DNA of 64,000 nucleotides, from NCBI RefSeq assembly GCF_030409905.1, contig NZ_JAUFQT010000001.1:365001-429000 (forward strand), read 5' to 3'. Position 1 is the first letter of the stretch, and the number at the start of each line of letters is the position of its first letter. This stretch comes from Echinicola jeungdonensis (GTDB lineage Bacteria > Bacteroidota > Bacteroidia > Cytophagales > Cyclobacteriaceae). The position numbers and the translations under genes are program-made. The notes below the pieces were generated by a model that was given only the letters and a program-made list of their open reading frames with translations, had not been told where the DNA came from and ran no database searches. Shown piece after piece: positions 41,946 to 51,093 of the stretch.

Positions 41946-44900
41946 CTATTTGATCGCTAATATTTTTCCTGATTCCAAATAACACAAATAACCTTTAACA
42001 GGCTTCTTGGCCAAGTTCCCTACCAATTCCATATATTCCTTGACCTGATTATGGTAAGCTTGTTTTTCTTCCCCAGTTTTAAAATCCACCACCAAGGCCT
42101 CATCATCTTTCAGAATGATCCTATCGGGGCGTTTTTGTCTACCCCCAGGTAAGATAACCCCCTGTTCAGTTAAAATATCTCCTTTTCCATCAAACCAAGC
42201 AGCAAAAACAGGATCATCCATTAAAGGCTTTAATTGCTCCTTAACCAAATCCATTTCTTCAGCACTTAACCTCCCGTCGAAATAAAAAGCCTGCAAATGT
42301 CTTTCGATATCTTTCAGTTGCCTGGACTTCTCCAATACCTCATGGATCAATACACCAAAATCCCGTTTTTCCCTTTGTGCCAATCCTTCAGGGCTAAAAT
42401 CAACTGCATAGGGTTTGACTTGAAGCAGTTCAGACCAATCCCGGTATTTCCATCTTTTGCCCACCCCTTGTTTAACTGGAGAAACCTGCTCCCTTTTCGG
42501 CAATTCCCCCCAATCAAAAACTTTTGACTCTTGGTCAAAAACAGCATTATATTCATTTCCCTCATTACTAATTGGGATCATCAATTGAAATAAATTGTTT
42601 TCCAATGGTTTTAAGGAAAAACCACTCTTAGGTGGATTATGTGGACATAAGCCCCAAAACACCTCTTCAGCTCTGGTCAAAGCCACATAGACCATATTCA
42701 ATGTATCCAAATAAGCCATGGTTACTTCTTCCCGGTATAACGGGGCAAAAGCAGATTGCGCCATATTTCTTCTTAGGGTCAGTGGTATGATGGCTTCCGT
42801 TCCCGTATCTTGATCCTGAAAAGGGGACCAGATGATGTTTTCCTTTTTGAAATCCACAATATCCCAACTGAGAAATGGCATCAAAACCACCTTAAACTGA
42901 AGGCCTTTGGACTTGTGAATGGTCATGATAGGCATAGCATCGTGGGTTTCCGGAATCTTAACTGTTCTTTTTTGATGGTTATCCTCCCACCATTGAAGAA
43001 ATCCAGCCAGATCTGCCCGGTTATTAGCAACATAATCAAAAACAGACTCCCTAAATCCTGAAATATAAGCTTGCTCCATAGGTAATTCATGAAGACCCAA
43101 GTGAGCAATTAGTGTTTCCATCAATTCCATCAATGGCTGCCTTTCCATAAAAGCCCTACGCTCCAAAAAGGAATTAATTTTAGCCTCCAACCATTCCGGA
43201 GCCTGGCTTGAATCAAATATTTCATGGGAAATAGGCCTTCCATGAAGCATACTCCAATAGTACCATAAAGTCTGAAAGGGCAGTTTATCCTCCGGATTCA
43301 AAATACTTTCTAGGGCTGCCACTAAAGCCCTTACAGAAGCCGCTTTGGTCAAATACATGGATTCATCAGAAACCACCTCATAATTAAATGGGAGGTCAGG
43401 GTTCTCCATCCGGTAGGCCATTAAAGTATCGGCAATCATTGCCCCTTCCTCTTTCCTCCTTACCAAAAAGGCAATATCCCTGGCTTGATAGCCACTTTCC
43501 TGTAAGTGTTCTACCATTTGTGGAATTTTTTCCAACGCTTGCTCTTTAGAAGATAACTCTTCTCCCTCCTCTTCTTTTTTCGAAATAAATTCCAACTTTA
43601 CCTTTCCCTGGAAAGGAGAGGCGGTTTTTTTTGAGGAAACTTTTTGGGTAACGTCCCCATAAGCTTTTTCTAGAATGCCAGTGTCCTCAATGCCGTTCTC
43701 CTGTTGCAGACTTAACTGGAGCTGTTGGGGAAGATGGTGAAAAAGGGCATTATTAAAGGCGATAATTGCTGGTAAACTCCTAAAATTGGTGTCCAGGTTA
43801 TTCACCTTTATGAGGTCCTTGTTGATGTCCTCCTCTACCTTTTCCAATAGCAGTTTTAGATCTCCTCCCCGCCATCTATATATAGATTGCTTTACATCTC
43901 CCACTAGAAGATTGGTATTACCCTCGGCCAATGAGTTTTCCAAAAGAGGCTTAAAACTGTCCCACTGAAAACCAGATGTATCCTGAAATTCATCTATCAA
44001 AAAATGCTTGTACTGGTTACCTACTTTTTCATAAATAAAAGGGGCATCATTTTCCTTTGTAATCTCCTTCAAAAAGTCATTGGCATCGGAAATCATCAAT
44101 AGGTTTTCTTCATCCTTCAATTCCCGTAACTCTTCCAATAGATTTCGGAATAGGCCATAAGCATAAAAATTCTTTTGGATAGCTTCCAAAGTATTCCATT
44201 CATACAAAAGGGGTTCAAATTGACCCAACAATTGGCCTAATCCAGCATGGTAAGCGCTAATGATTGCTTCCTTATTTTTACTTTTTTGGGAATACCATTT
44301 AGTTTCATCCTCAATATTTGATTTTTGTTTTTCGGTCAATTCCGGAACGGGATTATCTTTTTGACCGAGTTTTTCAAATTTATTGGCAAAGGAATTTTTG
44401 CCTCCGGAAAAATCAATCCATTCCAGCCCATATTGATCCCGGATTTCCTGGGCCTGCTTTTTAACTTCCTTGATATGGCCCAATAAAAGATATTCCTTTT
44501 TCCTCAGGTATTCCTGAAATCCATTTATGTTTTCTTGATCCGATAAAAAGTCCCTAATAAACCCCTGAAATTTTTTAAAATCCTCCCTAAAAATCTGATT
44601 TCCAAGAGAAAGTATATTTTTTCGGATATCCCAGGACTTGCCTAGCTGGATTTGGGAAATAGCATAATCCACCAACCATTTATGAAGGTATTTATCCTCC
44701 AAAACATTTTCAACTACCCTATCAACCACCCTTTCAAGTACTTCTCCTTGATCCAAGGCTATATCAAACTTGGCTTGCAAATCAATTTCCCGGGCAAATG
44801 CTCGAACCACTTTTTGAAAAAAACTATCAATGGTACTTACGGAAAACTGGCCATAATCATGCAAAATAGCCGTTAGTACCTGACCAGCCCTCTCCTTTAA

Positions 44901-45161
44901 TTGACCATCATTCAAAGATAAATGCTTCATCAATTCCTGGTCCATAAACTCATTGGGGTTCACGTCCTTTCGAAGCCGGTTAAGCACTTCCAGTATTCTT
45001 TCTTTCATTTCCTGAGTGGCCTTATTGGTAAAAGTCACAGCCAAAATAGACCTAAATGCTGCTGGAAATTGCAAGGCCAATTTAAGGTACTCTAAGGTAA
45101 GGGTATAGGTCTTTCCGGACCCAGCTGAGGATTTGTATATTACAAATGGTTTTAATTCCAT
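41946..45161 (-). CDS. addA: AddA-like UvrD helicase/nuclease
   Basis: About 1071 residues from the ATG at 45161; a start 7 codons upstream is less like the family. Walker A is SSAGSGKTYTL, followed by AVTFTNKATQEM and the Walker B/DEXX region LIDEFQDTSGFQW. Later helicase motifs include GDVKQSIYRWRGGD, MTIHKSKGLQF and VALTRAEE. A C-terminal PD-(D/E)XK nuclease has PDRIILKDDEALVVDFKTG. It unwinds and degrades DNA ends with AddB to load RecA. First gene of addAB. Confidence 0.92.
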   Translation of the reverse strand: MELKPFVIYKSSAGSGKTYTLTLEYLKLALQFPAAFRSILAVTFTNKATQEMKERILEVLNRLRKDVNPNEFMDQELMKHLSLNDGQLKERAGQVLTAILHDYGQFSVSTIDSFFQKVVRAFAREIDLQAKFDIALDQGEVLERVVDRVVENVLEDKYLHKWLVDYAISQIQLGKSWDIRKNILSLGNQIFREDFKKFQGFIRDFLSDQENINGFQEYLRKKEYLLLGHIKEVKKQAQEIRDQYGLEWIDFSGGKNSFANKFEKLGQKDNPVPELTEKQKSNIEDETKWYSQKSKNKEAIISAYHAGLGQLLGQFEPLLYEWNTLEAIQKNFYAYGLFRNLLEELRELKDEENLLMISDANDFLKEITKENDAPFIYEKVGNQYKHFLIDEFQDTSGFQWDSFKPLLENSLAEGNTNLLVGDVKQSIYRWRGGDLKLLLEKVEEDINKDLIKVNNLDTNFRSLPAIIAFNNALFHHLPQQLQLSLQQENGIEDTGILEKAYGDVTQKVSSKKTASPFQGKVKLEFISKKEEEGEELSSKEQALEKIPQMVEHLQESGYQARDIAFLVRRKEEGAMIADTLMAYRMENPDLPFNYEVVSDESMYLTKAASVRALVAALESILNPEDKLPFQTLWYYWSMLHGRPISHEIFDSSQAPEWLEAKINSFLERRAFMERQPLMELMETLIAHLGLHELPMEQAYISGFRESVFDYVANNRADLAGFLQWWEDNHQKRTVKIPETHDAMPIMTIHKSKGLQFKVVLMPFLSWDIVDFKKENIIWSPFQDQDTGTEAIIPLTLRRNMAQSAFAPLYREEVTMAYLDTLNMVYVALTRAEEVFWGLCPHNPPKSGFSLKPLENNLFQLMIPISNEGNEYNAVFDQESKVFDWGELPKREQVSPVKQGVGKRWKYRDWSELLQVKPYAVDFSPEGLAQREKRDFGVLIHEVLEKSRQLKDIERHLQAFYFDGRLSAEEMDLVKEQLKPLMDDPVFAAWFDGKGDILTEQGVILPGGRQKRPDRIILKDDEALVVDFKTGEEKQAYHNQVKEYMELVGNLAKKPVKGYLCYLESGKILAIK

Positions 45162-45381
45162 AAGGGATCGTTTTCGAAACAAAGCAATGTGAATTTTTCA
45201 GATAATAAAAATTAATGACAATAGATGTCAGAATATTTTTCAGAATTCTATTGCTTAACCTATTAATGGGAAAATGGGTACTTTTAATCTATTCCATTTT
45301 AAAGAATCCATCTCCCAAATTCGGCTTTAAAACAATAATTATAAAAAAATAAAAACCTTTATTTGCATCAAATAATAAGCT

Positions 45382-46152
45382 ATGTTCTTTATCCTTTCCC
45401 AATTATTGAGTTTTCTGGTCATGCCACTTACCCTGGTAATCATTTGCTTTTTGGCGGGGATGCTGTATTTGAAAAAAAAGTGGGGCAAAAAGCTGTTAAT
45501 GCTGGGCATCATTCTGCTTTTATTGTTTACCAATAAATGGTTGTCCAATACGGTTATGAATGCCTGGGAACCCCCGTATAAATCTTTTGAAACTTTGCCG
45601 GATTTTGAAATGGGAATAGTTCTTACCGGGGTAACGAACTTGGATAAGACCGCTTATGACCGTACATTTTTTAATAAGGGAGCGGACCGGGCAACCCATG
45701 CAGTTCAGTTGTATAAAATGGGAAAAATCAATAAAATCCTGATCACTGGAGGGCAGGGCTTTGATCCAGTCAACTCCAATACCGAGGCGGAATTACTTGC
45801 TGACTTTATGGAAATGGCCGGAGTCCCTGCCAGGGATATATTGATTGAAAACAAAGCCAAAAACACCTATCAAAACGCAATTTTTTCAAAGGAAAAATTG
45901 TTGGAATCAGGATTTGACCTTAATTCAACTTATTTATTAATCACCTCTGCTTTCCATATAAAAAGGGCCAAAGGCTGCTTTGACAAAGCAGGCTTGGCCA
46001 CTGAAACTTTTCCGGTAGATTATTATTCTTCCGATTCCAAAGTCAATTTTCAATCCCTGCTACAACCAACACCAGAGGGCTTATTGCTTTGGCATAAATT
46101 ATTCAAAGAATGGATTGGAATTATCGCTTACAAAATGATGGGGTACTTATGA
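45382..46152 (+). CDS. YdcF / DUF218 (ElyC-SanA) family envelope protein
   Basis: The 256-residue protein has two N-terminal membrane helices (about 8-28 and 38-56), then a DUF218 Rossmann-like domain. Motifs are GIVLTGV, KILITGGQG, ENKAKNTYQNAIFSKE and LLITSAFHIKRAKGCFDKAGL, with the family's invariant Glu/Asn and His. Related E. coli proteins act in envelope integrity and lipid-carrier use; the exact role here is unknown. A single gene convergent with the CBS-domain gene. Confidence 0.88.
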   Translation: MFFILSQLLSFLVMPLTLVIICFLAGMLYLKKKWGKKLLMLGIILLLLFTNKWLSNTVMNAWEPPYKSFETLPDFEMGIVLTGVTNLDKTAYDRTFFNKGADRATHAVQLYKMGKINKILITGGQGFDPVNSNTEAELLADFMEMAGVPARDILIENKAKNTYQNAIFSKEKLLESGFDLNSTYLLITSAFHIKRAKGCFDKAGLATETFPVDYYSSDSKVNFQSLLQPTPEGLLLWHKLFKEWIGIIAYKMMGYL

Positions 46153-46172
46153 AAAAATTGAAAAAAATTTTG

Positions 46173-46200
46173 GGTAGTTTACCCATCCCAGTAAACTACC
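46173..46200 (-). terminator. terminator of the CBS-domain gene
   Basis: GGTAGTTTAC (46173-46182) pairs perfectly with GTAAACTACC (46191-46200) around an 8-nt loop. On the minus strand it runs into AAAATTTTTTT, giving termination 9-36 bp past the CBS gene stop. Confidence 0.8.
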
Positions 46201-46208
46201 AATTCCCT

Positions 46209-46667
46209 TTACCAAGTAGTTTCTTTCAGTAAAGGAATAGCCCGGACAATATCACTTACACTAATTTGTCCAACCAGTCTCCCCTCTTTCATGACAGGAA
46301 ACCTTCTGATTTTAAGGGTCAAAAATCGATTAGCAGCATCAAATATGCTAATATCACGGTCAAGGGTGATGACTTCTTTTGTCATATAATCCTTTACCGT
46401 ACCACTCATTCTAGGGGTATTGTTATACTTTCCCCGAATGATTTCTTTCAAACAGTCTCCCTCAGAGATCATACCTACCAAATTATTCGCATCATCCACC
46501 ACTGGAGCACCTGAAATGCGGTGATGAGTAAGCACCTGGATAACATGATCAATGGTGTCATCCGGATGGAATGTGGTCAAATTGGTACTCATGTGATCAC
46601 TGACCAAAATAGGTTGGTCGGGAGTCTTGGGTTCTAATAATCTTTCTCCTTGAAAACTTTTTACCAT
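46209..46667 (-). CDS. tandem CBS-domain protein
   Basis: The 152-residue cytoplasmic protein consists of two CBS domains (about 25-80 and 90-148). They show the classic RISGAPVVDDANNLVGMISEGD and RRFPVMKEGRLVGQISVSDI. Such pairs bind adenosine nucleotides and act as energy or second-messenger sensors. No effector domain or partner is adjacent. An N-terminal segment (KTPDQPILVSDHMSTNL) is the usual leader of stand-alone CBS proteins. Confidence 0.9.
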   Translation of the reverse strand: MVKSFQGERLLEPKTPDQPILVSDHMSTNLTTFHPDDTIDHVIQVLTHHRISGAPVVDDANNLVGMISEGDCLKEIIRGKYNNTPRMSGTVKDYMTKEVITLDRDISIFDAANRFLTLKIRRFPVMKEGRLVGQISVSDIVRAIPLLKETTW

Positions 46668-47076
46668 AATTTTTCAGTTTAATACAACCCGAATAATTTA
46701 ACCATATAATAAGATAATACCAAAATAATGCCTCAACATTTAATAAAAATAACAATTACATAAAACCATATTATTTCATTTTACCAAAGAAAATAAAACA
46801 TCCACACCCAAAAATAAGTCAATGGTCCCCAACAAAAATTTTTAATAAATTTATTGGAAAACCCTCAAAAAAGTTCCTTTTTTTAACGAAAAATGCTTTT
46901 TAATTTCATTTTATTATCACTCAAAACAACTCATTTTGAAGGACTTACACTTAACTTCTAATTATTCAAAAAGCAGAATAACCAAAAGAAAAAATTATCA
47001 TCCAAAGGTTCATTTATACCCCCCTAATTTATTCTGGCTATTAATAAAATTAATAATAATTGAACTTATCCAATTA
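46668..47076. other. 409-bp A/T-rich intergenic region
   Basis: It is very A/T-rich with no credible gene. A 75-codon frame from 46936 overlaps the neighbouring gene and has no family features. No clear hairpin with a T run was found. Confidence 0.4.
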
Positions 47077-48075
47077 TTATTTAAACTTAAAAAAGTGATC
47101 CGCATCTACCAATGCATTTCTACCTTGGTGATTTATGGCATAATTAAACCCAGGTCGAAGTGAAAATGCCCCAAATTGACCTTCCTTGTTTAAAGCCAAA
47201 AAACCCACTTGGGTATTTTCTAATGACTTACTTTTGGCAGCCAACCTCCTAATAGCCTCCTCACAAGCTTCTTGGGGCGTCCTGCCCTGGCGCATCAGTT
47301 CAACAATTAAAAAACTTCCACAAACCCTTAGTATTGATTCACCAAGGCCTGTTGCTGTGGCAGCTCCTACATTTTCATCCACATACAGCCCAGCCCCTAT
47401 TATGGGACTGTCTCCCACCCTTCCATGCATCTTAAATGCAATACCACTGGTAGTACATGCCCCAGCCATTTGTCCATTGGAATCCAGGCCTATCATACCA
47501 ATAGTATCATGGTTCTCAGCATTGATTTGAGGTTGGTACCGGGACTTTTGGACCCATTCATCGTATAGCTTTTTTGCCCTGGGGCTTAAGGTTTCATCTT
47601 CAATTGTGAACCCTTGTTTTATAGCATATTGGAGAGCTCCTTCACCAGAAAGGAGTATGTGTGGGGTTTCTTCCATAATTTTTCTGGCCAAACTTATCGG
47701 GTGCTTTATTCTTCGCAAATAAGCCACGGCTCCGCAAGAGCCGTCCCCTTTCATAATAGAGGCATCCAATGTTACAATTCCATCCCGGTCGGGCAATCCA
47801 TTTAATCCAACGGATAAACTGTTTGGATCGGCTTCGGTGACCCTTACCCCTCCTTCTACAGCATCCAGAATACTCCCATTTTTATGCAAAATTTCCCAGG
47901 CTTTATCATTTGCAGGCCTGCCATGCCTCCAGGTGGAAAGAATCAAAGGTTTATACCTTTTCTTTTCATTTGAGTCAAATGAAAACAGGTTTCCAGCCTT
48001 CCCAGGCATCAACATTACTGTAGAAATCAAGGATTTTTTTAAAAACATTCTTCTTCCAGACATAAGCTGCACCAA
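47077..48075 (-). CDS. exported N4-(beta-N-acetylglucosaminyl)-L-asparaginase (glycosylasparaginase)
   Basis: The 332-residue Ntn-hydrolase cleaves the GlcNAc-Asn link of N-glycopeptides. It matures by autoproteolysis before Thr191 (NHDTIGMIG), which becomes the N-terminal nucleophile. Other family motifs are LSTWRHGRPANDKAW, the GGVRVTEADP loop and GRVGDSPIIGAGLYVDENVGAA. The N-terminus has Arg-Arg followed by a hydrophobic segment (SGRRMFLKKSLISTVMLMPG), consistent with a Tat-type signal. The start may be the Met at 48063 rather than 48075. Probably periplasmic and involved in scavenging glycoprotein amino acids. Confidence 0.9.
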   Translation of the reverse strand: MVQLMSGRRMFLKKSLISTVMLMPGKAGNLFSFDSNEKKRYKPLILSTWRHGRPANDKAWEILHKNGSILDAVEGGVRVTEADPNSLSVGLNGLPDRDGIVTLDASIMKGDGSCGAVAYLRRIKHPISLARKIMEETPHILLSGEGALQYAIKQGFTIEDETLSPRAKKLYDEWVQKSRYQPQINAENHDTIGMIGLDSNGQMAGACTTSGIAFKMHGRVGDSPIIGAGLYVDENVGAATATGLGESILRVCGSFLIVELMRQGRTPQEACEEAIRRLAAKSKSLENTQVGFLALNKEGQFGAFSLRPGFNYAINHQGRNALVDADHFFKFK

Positions 48076-48233
48076 GTTGAACCTATTGAAAATTTAAAAC
48101 ATACCATCTTAATAATCAACCTAATGCAACCATAAATATTTGCTTCATTTTTTTCAAAAAGTCCCTAAACACTTGGGACCATTATCCATTTTTTATCGTT
48201 ATGAGAAAAAAGACCCAAAATATGATTTATATG

Positions 48234-48938
48234 AAGACCATTTTATCTCTATTTGTAATAATCGCTATAAATATTTCTTGTAATGACGATCCCAATCCTA
48301 GTGGTAATTTGGATGAAAGGCAATTAACATTTGATTTTGAGGAAAACCTAGAGGGTTGGGAAGGTGGTTTTGCGGATTATCCAGTTGAAGATCCAGAAAG
48401 ATTTGAACTCATTTATGAGCATAGTATTTTACCTGATGAAATAGGCGAAACCTATTATGGAGCCAAAATTGGGGGTCAAAATCTAAGTGACGATCTCTTT
48501 ATGTTTTTGAAGAAGGCGATTACCGGCCTAAAACCTTCAACTCAATATGAGGTACAGTTTAATATTGAACTTGCCTCTCAATACCCAGAGGAATCCGTTG
48601 GAATTGGGGGGAGTCCAGGGGGATCCGTTTTCCTTAAAGCAGGTGCAAGTTCCATTGAACCTTTGCCTATTGTCCAAAATGGCTATTACCGGATGAATAT
48701 TGATAAAGGTAACCAGTCCCAGGATGGAAATGACATGACCAATATTGGCACAATAGGGATAGAAGGAGAGGAATTCCGCTATGAGCTTATTCAAAGAGGC
48801 AATGGAGGAACTAATTTTCAGGCCCAGTCCGATGGATCTGGACAACTTTGGTTGATTATTGGAACCGATTCAGGGTTTGAAGGCCGAACAGAATTATATT
48901 ATAATACCATTAATATTCATTTGAAGGAAGTGCCTTAG
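48234..48938 (+). CDS. lipoprotein of unknown function
   Basis: About 234 residues from the ATG at 48234; an ATG at 48201 adds 11 residues. It has a lipoprotein signal with lipobox-like INISC. The mature part is beta-rich and starts QLTFDFEENLEGWEGGFADY, which resembles the opening strand of jelly-roll or CBM-type domains, with STQYEVQFNIELAS further on. The glycine-rich stretch VGIGGSPGGSVFLKAG is distinctive. No catalytic motif is recognised. It ends 3 bp before a strong terminator. Confidence 0.75.
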   Translation, partial: KTILSLFVIIAINISCNDDPNPSGNLDERQLTFDFEENLEGWEGGFADYPVEDPERFELIYEHSILPDEIGETYYGAKIGGQNLSDDLFMFLKKAITGLKPSTQYEVQFNIELASQYPEESVGIGGSPGGSVFLKAGASSIEPLPIVQNGYYRMNIDKGNQSQDGNDMTNIGTIGIEGEEFRYELIQRGNGGTNFQAQSDGSGQLWLIIGTDSGFEGRTELYYNTINIHLKEVP

Positions 48939-48940
48939 GA

Positions 48941-48977
48941 AAAAAAAGGTGCAGGAAAAAAATCCTGCACCTTTTTT
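48941..48977. terminator. bidirectional terminator
   Basis: AAAAAAGGTGCAGGA (48941-48955) pairs perfectly with TCCTGCACCTTTTTT over 15 bp around a short A loop. It serves the lipoprotein gene and the convergent TPR lipoprotein gene. Confidence 0.92.
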
Positions 48978-48981
48978 TGTT

Positions 48982-50793
48982 TTAGCGAATCGCTTGCCTA
49001 AAGGCTGCTTTATCCTGATATTTTTCAAATTCCAGGTCAGTAGCAGCCCTCCTTTTTAGATAAGGACTTCTTTGAACTGCCTTGGCAAGGTTTTCATATA
49101 ACCTTTCTTCATCATTATTTTTGGCCGCTACCAAGGCAAGTCCATAGAAGGGGTAGGCGTATTCCATATTGGACATAGCACTTTCCTCGAAAGCAATTGC
49201 AGCCTCCCCATACTCTTCTGCCAAATAATGGGCCAACCCTTTATTGAAAAGGTTAATATCAGTATCCGGAGCTTTGTCCAGTCTCACTGTTGCCAATTTG
49301 TAATCTCCTCTGATTATATCGATAGCCCCCCTTTTACCTTCATTGAAACGGTTAAAATCCGGATTATCCTGGGAAATAGCGTTGGCCTCCGAAATGGCAA
49401 TATAGGCTCCTGCATAGTCCTCCCACATTAGATAAGCCTGGCCCAGGTTATGCAAGGCATAGGCATTCTTATTAATATCATTGGACTTTTCAAACATATT
49501 GATGGCTTCGGCTACCTTTTGGTTTCGCTCACTGACCTTAATCATTCTGTGGGCTTGGTTAAGGTATACCACACCCAGGTTATTAAATGCCAAAGCAGAA
49601 CCATGTCTTTGAATCATTTCCTCATATAAGGCTTGTTTTTCTTTAAGACCTGGGTTAAACTCTGCTGCATATGCCAATTCCCCTTCAGTCAATACCTTTT
49701 CACCTGCAGTACCATGAATGTATTGATTGGCATAAGCTGATATTTCCGGATCCGGCCTTCTGTTTTTTTCAACTAAAAAAGTGACCTTGGCCATCCTCAA
49801 TTTGGGAAAAATATCCCTTTTCACTCTTCCAAAGTTGACCACCTTTTCCAGATCGGTAACCTTTTGGAAATACGGCTTATCGCTGTAGATAACATCAAAG
49901 TATTTTTCCTTATCCTCCACCGAAATTTGGTCATAGGTTCTAAGCAATTGCCTAAACTGCAACCAGTTTTTTTCTTGTGTTCCCAACACAAATCGAATAT
50001 TATCCAACTCCTCACCATAACCATTTTTTTTCAACTCTTCCCTAATAAAAGCGGCCAAAGCTTGGCCCCTTTGATCTGCCAAAGCAGAATTTTGTAATTC
50101 AGACGGTTCAGGTGCCGTCATCCCTGTAATACTTACCCCTTTGATGTCTTTATGATTCGCAATAAAATTTTTCAAAGCCCTCATTTCATTTGACTGGCTC
50201 ACCTTATCACTTACAATGGCCTCGTTGCTGGGGAAATACACATTCATCTCAACAGGCTCGGTACTTAGGGCCATTTCCTCATTATATCTCATATATGCCC
50301 CAACTTGTGGAATCGCTTCTCCAGGTGCAAACTGTCCCACCTGAACCAAGGTTGGGGTACTTATTATGCCTTGCGCCAAATTGATATAGGAGGTGCTATA
50401 AGTTTTTTGGTTCTCCTTATCCTCCAATAAGCCCTTTACCCTGAGGACTCCCCGGTCCATTCCTTCCTGATACGGGAAAATAATTTTATGAGTAAGTTCA
50501 ATAGGCTGGTCTTTGTCCCCGGTAGAATTGGCATTTACTTTGATGTCTTCTAATGGAAGGGCACCTTCACCATACTGAAATTCTGGCAACAAATAATAAT
50601 TTGTTTTTTCCGTTACCAAATCCGATGGAATGCTGGCCTTAATAACTGCCTGCACGGAATCTTTGAATAATATCAAAGGATCATTCTCCACAGTAATTTG
50701 TTGTCCGGCGGTTTTGTTCATTAAAGCTTTAGAGCTACAGCCGACAAAAACCAATGATAAACAAATCATTAGCCAGGTATAGGTTCGTTTCAT
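48982..50793 (-). CDS. TPR and OmpA-like lipoprotein
   Basis: About 603 residues from the ATG at 50793, which gives a proper lipoprotein signal (TWLMICLSLVFVGC); upstream starts add residues with no signal. A beta-rich N-terminal part is followed at about 200-275 by an OmpA-like segment (MNVYFPSNEAIVSDK, then LADQRGQALAAFI). A C-terminal TPR array (about 415-590; ALAFNNLGVVYLNQA, AYALHNLGQAYLMWEDYAGA) follows. It probably anchors in the outer membrane and organises envelope proteins or peptidoglycan. No exact family name is claimed. Confidence 0.8.
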   Translation of the reverse strand: MKRTYTWLMICLSLVFVGCSSKALMNKTAGQQITVENDPLILFKDSVQAVIKASIPSDLVTEKTNYYLLPEFQYGEGALPLEDIKVNANSTGDKDQPIELTHKIIFPYQEGMDRGVLRVKGLLEDKENQKTYSTSYINLAQGIISTPTLVQVGQFAPGEAIPQVGAYMRYNEEMALSTEPVEMNVYFPSNEAIVSDKVSQSNEMRALKNFIANHKDIKGVSITGMTAPEPSELQNSALADQRGQALAAFIREELKKNGYGEELDNIRFVLGTQEKNWLQFRQLLRTYDQISVEDKEKYFDVIYSDKPYFQKVTDLEKVVNFGRVKRDIFPKLRMAKVTFLVEKNRRPDPEISAYANQYIHGTAGEKVLTEGELAYAAEFNPGLKEKQALYEEMIQRHGSALAFNNLGVVYLNQAHRMIKVSERNQKVAEAINMFEKSNDINKNAYALHNLGQAYLMWEDYAGAYIAISEANAISQDNPDFNRFNEGKRGAIDIIRGDYKLATVRLDKAPDTDINLFNKGLAHYLAEEYGEAAIAFEESAMSNMEYAYPFYGLALVAAKNNDEERLYENLAKAVQRSPYLKRRAATDLEFEKYQDKAAFRQAIR

Positions 50794-50862
50794 AAGAGAT
50801 GGAAGGTGAAATTTATTTATTAGAATATTCATTATATTTTGACTAATTTTAATTTCCAAATT

Positions 50863-51093
50863 ATGCAGACCAATATGGAAAAATTAAAAATTTTCTTTGA
50901 AGAAAGGGCTTTTGGCGTTTGCTCCAAACTTGGAGAAAAACTCCGGTTTCCCATTGACAGCATCCGATTGTTTTTTATATATGCTTCATTCATCACTTTG
51001 GGTTCCCCAGTCATCATTTATGTAAGCCTGGCTATGATGATGAAAGTCAGAAAATATTTCAGAAAGAGCAATAATCCAGTCCTATTTGACTAG
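50863..51093 (+). CDS. PspC-domain small membrane protein
   Basis: About 76 residues from the ATG at 50863 (the TTG at 50839 is less likely). The whole protein is a PspC-type domain: FEERAFGVCSKLGEKLRFPI, then one or two hydrophobic helices (SIRLFFIYASFITLGS, PVIIYVSLAMMMKV). PspC proteins act in envelope stress in some bacteria. Its stop TAG lies in the palindrome CTAG shared with the stop of the convergent glycosyltransferase gene. Confidence 0.8.
   Translation: MQTNMEKLKIFFEERAFGVCSKLGEKLRFPIDSIRLFFIYASFITLGSPVIIYVSLAMMMKVRKYFRKSNNPVLFD

Noticed and set aside
39083-45161. Defence-island helicase-nuclease pair
   Set aside because: Architecture and overlap match the housekeeping AddAB recombination complex, with no defence genes around it.
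46936-47163. 75-codon open frame in an A/T-rich gap
   Set aside because: Overlaps the end of the glycosylasparaginase gene and has biased low-complexity composition.
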